Shown: positions 7,146-13,222 of the stretch, piece by piece
Layout of the letters: every line of letters starts with the position of its first letter
Numbering within the stretch: position 1 is the first letter of the stretch
From: an uncultured Bacteroidales bacterium
Lineage (GTDB): Bacteria > Bacteroidota > Bacteroidia > Bacteroidales > Bacteroidaceae
Length of the DNA stretch: 39,374 nt
Direction: 5' to 3'
NCBI GenBank assembly: GCA_902799355.1
Contig: CADCAG010000032.1
Location: 1-39,374 of the forward strand
Position numbers and translations under genes: made by a program
The notes under the pieces: model-generated
What the model was told of the DNA's origin: nothing
What the model saw: the letters and a program-made list of their open reading frames with translations, nothing else
Database searches by the model: none

Positions 7146-9071
7146 TTACGTCCAAGCGTCCCATCGTCCATCATCCGCATCGTCTTCGTAATCCATGATG
7201 AGCAGACCACCACTGTACTGGTCGATGAGTCGGTAGGTCGTGATAATGTCTTCTGTTGTCTTAAAACTGTGGCAATCGTGGGTGGAGTCCTCCTGACAGA
7301 TGATGATGGGACCTCGCACCTCCTGACCCGTACCATAGAGCATGGTACCAATGGCATTGTCGTCAAGGTTCTTGGCGTATGCGTCGCGATCGCAGTACAT
7401 CACTAATGGTAGGTCGAGTTCACCCTCCTTGTATATCTTGTCTAACAACGGTGAGTAGTGCACGGCATCCAGTCCTTCGCCGTCAATGAGCTCCTTTGCC
7501 ATCTCCTTATGCGATTTCATCTTATAGACATCGACTGCCGCCACATTTATGTGACCAGAGGGCCAGATAATGAGAACAACCGGTTCAGTAGCTGTCTTTT
7601 CTCTCTTCGTTATTACCAACTTGGGGTACATGGGTTGCCAATACTTCTCAATCTCTTCCTTGTGTTGCAAAAGGAACGTGGGGTCGCTTTGCAGGCGCAG
7701 GCCCCGTAGGGCATCATTATCGCCACCCGAATAGCGAACGGCCTTCAGCCAGAGTTCAGCAATCTGAAGACGGTCCAGATGTTCGTGGTGATCTTCGGCA
7801 AGTTCTGCCAATTTGCAGATACACTCAATATTCCCCAACTTTACGCCATTCTTCAAATACCGCACTGCCAAACCTTCATTCACCCTGTAACCCAGACCGC
7901 CATAGTGGTATTGCAGCCATAGCTCATAGGCGCACCATCCTTCGCCACGCTTCAGACCGAGCTGCAAGCGTTCGTGAAGTTCCTCGTGCAGTCGCTTCTG
8001 TTCCTCTTCGGAGAATTCCTGGAAGTCCTCCTCTGCCATATCCGCGCGGAACAAGCAGCACAGACCACTGCCACGGTTAATGCCTTCCTCCATCAGTTTT
8101 TCGTAGAGTGCCATATTGCCACGCTCCTTGTAGATATTGGCCAGATAGTAATAGTCATCCCACTGTCCGTTCTTCGTCGACAACTCGTACATGCGGATGA
8201 CATCTTCCTCCCGACCCTCCATAAGTTCGTAGCTGTAGGCCAGGAAAGAGTACCACATAGGGTCGATATCAGTTGAGAGCTTTTCTTCTATTTCATGGGC
8301 AACCTTCTCTGGCTCGGCTTCGCAGCCGTTGCCGAAGATGCGGTTGCGGGTCAGTTCCAGCTCAGCCCACTCGCAGCCTTGTTGGGCAGCTATCTTCATC
8401 AGACGGCGACACGAGTCCATGTCTACACGATTCTCCGTCGTTTCACCATACTGCCACATACGGGCGTAGGCGGCGTATGCTTCGGGCAAGACTCCCCTGT
8501 TGGAATAGAACAGTTCTTCAGCTTCTTGCATCGATGACTCTGTGGGCAGCTTATAATACAGCCAGCGACCGTAGCCATACTGGGCATAGGCATCGCCTTG
8601 CTTCGCAACATTACGCAGGGCCTCTACGTCATCGTTTGTTAGCTGCAAGACCCGCAGCCTTGTGCGGAAACGACGCAGGAAAGCTTCGTTGTGGGTAATC
8701 TTCAATGAGCGGTCTTCCTCCTTCAGCCACAAGGACAGCCAGAAGGTGGTGTAGCTCATACCCGTCTCGCCAAAGCTGAACGAACCGTCTTCTGGGGTGA
8801 TGGTATATTCCTTCTCACCATACTGAAACGTCAGCGAGTACTCGTCGAAGTCTTTTACTATGATACGATCATACAGCCCCCCCCACTCGCCACTCATCGA
8901 CAAGCGACTCTTCGACAGCACTTTGTCCTTCTCGACGGGATAGTCAGGGCGGGGATTCTCTTTCGTGGGCCGTTCAAACTCAATGGTGTGGCATTCGGTA
9001 TGACGATCGGCCCGCCAGTCAACGCTCAGCAGTGCCTTTGTCCATGTCTTCTTCTCAGTAGTACTATTCAT
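7146..9071 (-). CDS. Large Sel1-repeat protein, first gene of the MORN/Sel1 cluster
   Basis: About 641 residues from the ATG at 9071; a GTG three codons upstream (9080) is the alternative. The N-terminal ~130 residues resemble the N-terminus of the 316-residue protein in the same cluster. Residues ~155-460 are Sel1-like helical repeats (G-D-A-Y-A-Q-Y-G-Y-G-R-W-L, A-Y-A-A-Y-A-R-M-W-Q-Y-G, K-L-G-N-I-E-C-I-C-K-L-A). The C-terminal ~130 residues look like a small alpha/beta domain with a D-N-A-I-G-T-M-L-Y-G-T-G stretch, which recalls DUF3846-like proteins; that match is weak. No signal peptide is present. It begins only about 19 nt beyond the EF-G2 terminator hairpin and I see no good promoter of its own, so it may depend on read-through. 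Confidence 0.65.
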   Translation of the reverse strand: MNSTTEKKTWTKALLSVDWRADRHTECHTIEFERPTKENPRPDYPVEKDKVLSKSRLSMSGEWGGLYDRIIVKDFDEYSLTFQYGEKEYTITPEDGSFSFGETGMSYTTFWLSLWLKEEDRSLKITHNEAFLRRFRTRLRVLQLTNDDVEALRNVAKQGDAYAQYGYGRWLYYKLPTESSMQEAEELFYSNRGVLPEAYAAYARMWQYGETTENRVDMDSCRRLMKIAAQQGCEWAELELTRNRIFGNGCEAEPEKVAHEIEEKLSTDIDPMWYSFLAYSYELMEGREEDVIRMYELSTKNGQWDDYYYLANIYKERGNMALYEKLMEEGINRGSGLCCLFRADMAEEDFQEFSEEEQKRLHEELHERLQLGLKRGEGWCAYELWLQYHYGGLGYRVNEGLAVRYLKNGVKLGNIECICKLAELAEDHHEHLDRLQIAELWLKAVRYSGGDNDALRGLRLQSDPTFLLQHKEEIEKYWQPMYPKLVITKREKTATEPVVLIIWPSGHINVAAVDVYKMKSHKEMAKELIDGEGLDAVHYSPLLDKIYKEGELDLPLVMYCDRDAYAKNLDDNAIGTMLYGTGQEVRGPIIICQEDSTHDCHSFKTTEDIITTYRLIDQYSGGLLIMDYEDDADDGRWDAWT

Positions 9072-9089
9072 AGCTATCACCCATAAATG

Positions 9090-9126
9090 GGAAAAAGCGT
9101 CCCGGCTCTTGACGAGTCAGGCCGCT
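9090..9126 (-). terminator. Terminator after the EF-G2 gene
   Basis: On the minus strand AAAAAAGCGGCCTGACTC, a 5-nt loop and GAGCCGGGACGCTTTTT form an imperfect but strong hairpin ending in five T. It lies about 30 nt past the EF-G2 stop (9157) and just before the first gene of the MORN/Sel1 block. Confidence 0.7.
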
Positions 9127-9154
9127 TTTTTGTATAATGTCTGCGGAACAGATG

Positions 9155-9253
9155 TATTAGTCTTCGTCCTTCATCTCAGCCTCATGCTGCTTGATGAGCT
9201 CCTGCTGGATGTCGTTCGGCACGAGTTCGTAGCTGCTGAACTGGGTAGTGAAC
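9155..9253 (-). repeat. 99-bp direct repeat: functional copy at the EF-G2 3' end
   Basis: Identical to 3946-4044. This copy completes the intact EF-G2 reading frame (stop at 9157-9159). Confidence 0.95.
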
Positions 9254-11190
9254 GAGCTGAGGGCGATAGAGTAGCTGGCCAGCTCCTTCAAAGGAATCTT
9301 GGCGGTCAGCTTCTGATAACCGTTCTCTGAGTCCATACCCATGATGATGGCACGACGACCCTGCAGGTCAGACATCACATCACCCATGTAGTCGGCGGGA
9401 ACGAGTACCTCCAGGTCGTAGATAGGCTCAAGCACCTTAGGACCGGCCTCCTTGAAGGCGGCGCTGAAGGCGTTACGTGCTGCCAGCATGAATGACAACT
9501 CGTTAGAGTCAACGGGGTGCATCTTACCATCGTATACGATGACGCGGACGTCGCGAGCATAAGAACCTGTCAATGGGCCCTGTTCCATGCGCTCCATGAC
9601 ACCCTTCAGGATAGCGGGCATAAAGCGCATATCGATAGCACCACCAACAACCGAGTTGATGAAGACGAGCTTACCGCCCCACTCCAGGTCCTTCTCTTCC
9701 TTAGACTTGATGTTCATCTTGAACTCCTGACCACCAATGGTGAAGCTGGTAGGATCAGGCATGCCGTCGGTATAAGGCTCTACGATCAGGTGTACCTCAC
9801 CAAACTGTCCAGCACCACCCGACTGCTTCTTGTGACGATAGTCGGCACGAGCCATCTTGGTAATGGTCTCACGATAAGGAATCTTCGGCTCCTGGTATTC
9901 AATCTGGATCTTCTCATTGTTCTCCATACGCCACTTCAAGGTACGCAGGTGGAACTCACCCTGACCATGAACAATGATCTGGCGTAACTCCTTAGACTGC
10001 TCAACAACCCATGTAGGATCTTCCTGGCGCATCTTCTGCAGGGCAGCCATCATCTTCTCGGTCTCAGCCTCGTTGACGGCCTTGATGGCACGAGAGAACT
10101 TAGAGTTAGGATATTTGATGTGGATACGGTTGGCGCCAGCACAGGCATACAGGGTGCCGATGCGTTCTTTAGAGCCACGATCAGCATTGGTCAGGTCGTC
10201 GCCGCTCTTCACGACACCACTCATCACCTTGAAGTACTGGACCTCACCGATGTGGGGCTCAACACCCGTCTTGAAGAAGTACAGTGATGTGGGAGCAGAA
10301 GCATCAGCAGGAACATCCTTGCCGGCAGCATTCTTGATGACAGGCATCTCGCTGACGAAAGGTACTACGTTGCCGAGGAACTCCATCAGACGACGAACAC
10401 CCATATCGCGACCTGCACAGACACAGAATACGGGGAAGATAGAGCGTGTTACCAAGCCCTTGCGGATGCCCTCACGCATCTCGTCCTCGCTGAGGTCTTC
10501 ACTCTCGAAGAACTTCTCCATCAGTGTGTCGTCGCCAGCAGCGGCAGCCTCAACGAGTTTAGCCTTCCACTCCTTGGCTTTTTCCAGCTGGTCGGCAGGA
10601 ATATCCTCGATGATAGGAGCGCCACCTTCGGGCTTCCAAGAGTATTTCTTCATCAGCAGCACGTCGATGACGCTGTTGAAGCCAGCACCTGTAGCGATAG
10701 GATACTGTACGGGAACACAGTTAGGACCATATACTTCCTTCAGCTGAGCCAGGATCTGGTCGAAGTCGCAATTGTCGCGATCCAGCTGGTTCACCAGGAA
10801 GATAACGGGTTTCTTCAGCTTCTCGGTATTGCGGAAGGCATTCATCGTACCTACCTCAGGACCATACTGACCATTGATGAGCAGCACAGCCTGGTCAGTA
10901 ACGTTCAGAGCAGTGATGGCACCACCAACGAAGTCGTCAGAACCCGGACAGTCGATGATGTTCAGCTTCTTATTGTTCCACTCTACATGGAAAACAGTTG
11001 AGAACACCGAATAACCGTACTCCTGTTCAACAGGGAAGTAGTCGCTCATGGTGTTCTTTCCTTCTACGGTACCGCGACGCTTGATGATACCTGCTTCGTA
11101 AACCATACTTTCGGCAAGAGTAGTCTTGCCGCTACCCGCACTGCCAAGCAGCGCAATGTTCTTAATTTCGTTTGTCTGATAAACTTTCAT
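9157..11190 (-). CDS. fusA2: EF-G paralogue (EF-G2 type) with altered GTPase motifs
   Basis: 677 residues with the full EF-G layout: GTPase domain (P-loop G-S-A-G-S-G-K-T at 16-23, N-Q-L-D in the guanine-specificity position near 136), then EF-G domains II to V up to the C-terminus. It is not canonical EF-G, whose P-loop reads A-H-x-D-A-G-K-T and whose switch II is D-T-P-G-H-V-D-F. Here switch II is D-C-P-G-S-D-D-F, so the catalytic histidine is replaced by Ser84. This agrees with the Bacteroides EF-G2 paralogue, described as translocating without GTP hydrolysis and important under nutrient limitation and in the gut; I recall that work rather than derive it here. The gene has its own promoter, diverges from hemW and ends in a hairpin. 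Its last 99 bases are duplicated 5.2 kb downstream. Confidence 0.9.
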   Translation of the reverse strand: MKVYQTNEIKNIALLGSAGSGKTTLAESMVYEAGIIKRRGTVEGKNTMSDYFPVEQEYGYSVFSTVFHVEWNNKKLNIIDCPGSDDFVGGAITALNVTDQAVLLINGQYGPEVGTMNAFRNTEKLKKPVIFLVNQLDRDNCDFDQILAQLKEVYGPNCVPVQYPIATGAGFNSVIDVLLMKKYSWKPEGGAPIIEDIPADQLEKAKEWKAKLVEAAAAGDDTLMEKFFESEDLSEDEMREGIRKGLVTRSIFPVFCVCAGRDMGVRRLMEFLGNVVPFVSEMPVIKNAAGKDVPADASAPTSLYFFKTGVEPHIGEVQYFKVMSGVVKSGDDLTNADRGSKERIGTLYACAGANRIHIKYPNSKFSRAIKAVNEAETEKMMAALQKMRQEDPTWVVEQSKELRQIIVHGQGEFHLRTLKWRMENNEKIQIEYQEPKIPYRETITKMARADYRHKKQSGGAGQFGEVHLIVEPYTDGMPDPTSFTIGGQEFKMNIKSKEEKDLEWGGKLVFINSVVGGAIDMRFMPAILKGVMERMEQGPLTGSYARDVRVIVYDGKMHPVDSNELSFMLAARNAFSAAFKEAGPKVLEPIYDLEVLVPADYMGDVMSDLQGRRAIIMGMDSENGYQKLTAKIPLKELASYSIALSSFTTQFSSYELVPNDIQQELIKQHEAEMKDED

Positions 11191-11237
11191 AAGGCTTATT
11201 GTTTCTAGGTTATTGTTTTGTTTCAGTTAACGGAGGC

Positions 11238-11268
11238 TAAAGGTAGAAATTTTTGCGCAAAAAACAAT
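11238..11268 (-). promoter_or_regulatory. Probable promoter of the EF-G2 gene
   Basis: On the minus strand ATTG (11265-11268), a 19-nt spacer, then TACCTTTA (11238-11245). Each element differs from TTTG/TAnnTTTG by one base. The start codon at 11190 is about 40 nt past the expected transcription start. Confidence 0.45.
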
Positions 11269-11298
11269 AGAAATCTTCTAAATATTAAACTTTATTAG

Positions 11299-11306
11299 TA
11301 CTTTTG
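11299..11306 (+). promoter_or_regulatory. -7 element upstream of hemW
   Basis: TACTTTTG matches TAnnTTTG and lies 19 nt before the hemW ATG, giving a very short leader. No matching -33 TTTG is seen at the proper distance. Confidence 0.4.
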
Positions 11307-11325
11307 TAGCCTCATAGCATACACA

Positions 11326-12522
11326 ATGGCAGGTTTATACATCCATATCCCGTTTTGTGCGAGTCGTTGCATCTACTGTAACTTCTACTCCACGACGTCC
11401 CTAAAACTACGTCAGCGATACGTTGATGCGGTGTGTCGTGAGATGGAGACCCACCCCTTTCCCCTCCCTGAAGGGATGGGCATAGATACCATCTACCTTG
11501 GTGGAGGAACACCCAGCCAATTGACCATCCCACAGCTAGAGCAACTCTTCTTATATATAAATAAGGTGTATAAGCTCCCCTCCCAGCTGGGAGGGGGTGG
11601 GCTCGAAATAACCATCGAGATGAACCCTGATGATGTTACTCCAGAGTTTGCTACGATTCTGTCGCAGCTCGGAGTAAACCGCGTCTCTATGGGCGCCCAG
11701 ACCTTCGACGATGAACGGCTACGCTTCCTGCATCGTCGCCATACCACTGCCCAAGTGCAACAGGCAGTGAAGATACTGAGGGATGCAGGCATCGGGAACA
11801 TCAGCATTGACTTGATGTATGGCTTTCCTGGCGAGACACTCGACGACTGGCAGCGCGACATTGAGGCAGCCCTATCACTTGATGTAGAGCATATCTCTGC
11901 CTACTGCTTGATGGTAGAAGAAGGAACCCCGCTGGCCAAAATGATGCACAACGGGGACTGTCCCAGCTGTGAGGAGCGAAGCGGATTACAGGGGGACTGT
12001 CCCCTACACGAAGAGCTGGAACGTCAGATGTACGAACTGCTTATTGACCGTCTGACGAATGCTGGCTATGAGCACTACGAGATTAGCAACTTCGCCAAGC
12101 CAGGCTATCGTTCCAAGCACAACAGCAGCTACTGGCAGGACATTCCCTATATAGGCTTAGGAGCAGCAGCCCACAGCTATACTGTGCTCGGAGGTTCTTC
12201 CTCCGAGACTACCGCCTTCCGTTCCTGGAATGTGGCTGACATCCACCAGTATATCGAGGCTATTGAGCGTGGCGAACTGCCATCAGAGCAGGAAGAGATT
12301 GATGACGACACCCACTACAATGACCGCATCACAGTAGCCCTGCGCACCAGCGAAGGCCTGGACCTCACGACCCTCTCCGATCGCCATCGTCGCTACTGTA
12401 TGAAAGAGGCACAACGCTTTCTGGACGATGGTCTGCTACAATTGTGCGACAATCGTCTGTCACTAACGCGCAAGGGGCTGTTTGTCAGCGACTACATCAT
12501 GAGTTCACTCATCATGGTGTAG
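11326..12522 (+). CDS. hemW: HemW-type radical SAM heme chaperone
   Basis: 398 residues. The radical SAM cluster motif C-x3-C-x2-C is at Cys11, Cys15 and Cys18 (P-F-C-A-S-R-C-I-Y-C). It is followed by the family motifs Y-L-G-G-G-T-P-S, I-E-M-N-P-D-D, N-R-V-S-M-G-A-Q-T-F and I-S-I-D-L-M-Y-G-F-P-G, and a C-terminal HemN-like domain. The extra aromatic/cysteine pattern places it with HemW (formerly annotated as oxygen-independent coproporphyrinogen oxidase), which carries heme to respiratory enzymes and does not make porphyrin. It is about 20 residues longer than typical. The surplus corresponds to GC-rich palindromes inside the frame near 11451-11480, 11577-11596, 11953-12004 and 12187-12207. 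None of them touches the core motifs, so the protein should still work. Confidence 0.92.
   Translation: MAGLYIHIPFCASRCIYCNFYSTTSLKLRQRYVDAVCREMETHPFPLPEGMGIDTIYLGGGTPSQLTIPQLEQLFLYINKVYKLPSQLGGGGLEITIEMNPDDVTPEFATILSQLGVNRVSMGAQTFDDERLRFLHRRHTTAQVQQAVKILRDAGIGNISIDLMYGFPGETLDDWQRDIEAALSLDVEHISAYCLMVEEGTPLAKMMHNGDCPSCEERSGLQGDCPLHEELERQMYELLIDRLTNAGYEHYEISNFAKPGYRSKHNSSYWQDIPYIGLGAAAHSYTVLGGSSSETTAFRSWNVADIHQYIEAIERGELPSEQEEIDDDTHYNDRITVALRTSEGLDLTTLSDRHRRYCMKEAQRFLDDGLLQLCDNRLSLTRKGLFVSDYIMSSLIMV
11577..11596. repeat. Perfect 20-bp palindrome inside hemW
   Basis: CCCCTCCCAGCTGGGAGGGG is its own reverse complement and reads in frame as part of Leu-Pro-Ser-Gln-Leu-Gly-Gly-Gly-Gly, unlike the surrounding conserved sequence. 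A related but imperfect unit lies at 11451-11480. Confidence 0.8.
11953..12004. repeat. Paired GGGGACTGTCCC palindromes inside hemW
   Basis: GGGGACTGTCCC occurs at 11953-11964 and again within 11991-12004, with a spacer containing GAGGAGCGAAGCGG. The unit adds about 19 residues (Gly-Asp-Cys-Pro twice) between two conserved HemW segments. Confidence 0.75.
12187..12207. repeat. Short inverted repeat inside hemW
   Basis: CTCGGAGG, a 5-nt loop and CCTCCGAG form a perfect 8-bp stem that encodes a Leu-Gly-Gly-Ser-Ser-Ser-Glu loop where HemW proteins are normally shorter. Confidence 0.6.
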
Positions 12523-12609
12523 TCACTCTTCACCTTTTCTCTTGTGAATATAGATGGCAATGCCGATAATGACGAGCAAAATGGTTGCTCCAATGTTCAT
12601 CCAATCCAT
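12523..12609 (-). CDS. Candidate 28-residue single-pass membrane microprotein
   Basis: ATG at 12609, stop at 12523-12525, abutting the hemW stop in a tail-to-tail arrangement. The product is a short N-terminus (M-D-W-M-N-I-G), one hydrophobic segment of about 15 residues, and a charged end (H-K-R-K-G-E-E), with the positive charges placed as for a membrane anchor. It lies just downstream of ssrA on the same strand and could be transcribed with it. No promoter or homologue is known to me, so reality as a gene is uncertain. Confidence 0.4.
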   Translation of the reverse strand: MDWMNIGATILLVIIGIAIYIHKRKGEE

Positions 12610-12628
12610 AAGCAACTTGTATTTGTTT

Positions 12629-12678
12629 GTGGAGCTGGAGGGAATCCAAACTACACATTAGTGGAGCTGGAGGGAATC
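12629..12678. repeat. 18-bp direct repeat of the tmRNA 3' end
   Basis: GTGGAGCTGGAGGGAATC occurs at 12629-12646 and at 12661-12678. The second copy is the acceptor/T-arm end of ssrA. The extra copy 32 bp away resembles the scar left when an element integrates at a tmRNA 3' end and is later lost. Confidence 0.8.
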
Positions 12679-13060
12679 GAACCCTCGTCCAAACAGGGAA
12701 ACCATACGCTTTCTACATGCTTATCTTGGCCTTCATTGTCGGGCTGTGACAAGACCCAAGCCACCAATCACAGCCTTATCCTCTAAAATTTCATCCCCCA
12801 GTCGAGGCTCCCAAGAGACTATTTCCGATAAACCTGCACCGCTATACCTTCCCGATTCGGAACAACATCCAGAAGAGCGATGTCTCGTTCTCTCACCTTG
12901 TAAGAGAATAAAGCCAGTAATCTACTGTACTTCGATTAGGCAGCGAGAGCGTACTTTGTTTCGCCAATTAATTTTCCGACCGACGTGATTATGGAGTCCA
13001 CAGCCTTCACTCCGCATGCTTACGTACCATCTCGGCCTGCTGTCAAATCCAGTCAACCCC
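12662..13060 (-). ncRNA. ssrA: tmRNA (SsrA)
   Basis: One-piece tmRNA that rescues stalled ribosomes by trans-translation. The 5' end reads GGGGTTGACTGGATTTGACA, and GGGGTTG (13054-13060) pairs with CAGCTCC at the 3' end (12663-12669). The T-arm GGTTCGATTCC precedes it. CCA is not encoded, as is usual in Bacteroidetes. The internal reading frame ends in GGC GAA ACA AAG TAC GCT CTC GCT GCC TAA, giving a tag that ends Gly-Glu-Thr-Lys-Tyr-Ala-Leu-Ala-Ala, close to the Bacteroides tag and typical for ClpXP-type degradation. Exact mature ends are inferred from pairing. A near-consensus promoter lies upstream, about 20 nt of leader being removed by processing. Confidence 0.93.
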
Positions 13061-13085
13061 AAGTTTTTAGGACGTATCCAATGTG

Positions 13086-13117
13086 CAAAGGTAGCATCTT
13101 TTCCTGAAACAGCCAAA
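13086..13117 (-). promoter_or_regulatory. Promoter of ssrA
   Basis: On the minus strand TTTG (13114-13117), a 20-nt spacer, then TACCTTTG (13086-13093), a full consensus match. It is back to back with the exopolysaccharide operon promoter. Confidence 0.8.
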
Positions 13118-13133
13118 TTATCAACAGCATTTT

Positions 13134-13164
13134 TTTGCTAATAATAAAATAATGTGTACCTTTG
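13134..13164 (+). promoter_or_regulatory. Promoter of the exopolysaccharide operon
   Basis: TTTG (13134-13137), a 19-nt spacer, then TACCTTTG (13157-13164), a full consensus match. The leader before the first start codon is about 50 nt. There is no inverted repeat pair suggesting an invertible promoter and no UpxY/UpxZ-type regulator gene in front of the operon. Confidence 0.8.
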
Positions 13165-13222
13165 CAATAATTTTGCAGAAACGGAGTTACATATTATATA
13201 CTAGCAATTACTGATATCAGAT

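Noticed and set aside
3945-9254. The 99-bp repeats as an assembly error
   Set aside because: Different unique sequences lie on each side of both copies and each copy has its own terminator, which fits a real duplication; raw reads would settle it.
12544-13116. Several short protein frames across the ssrA gene
   Set aside because: They overlap the tmRNA on both strands; only the tmRNA has conserved structure.
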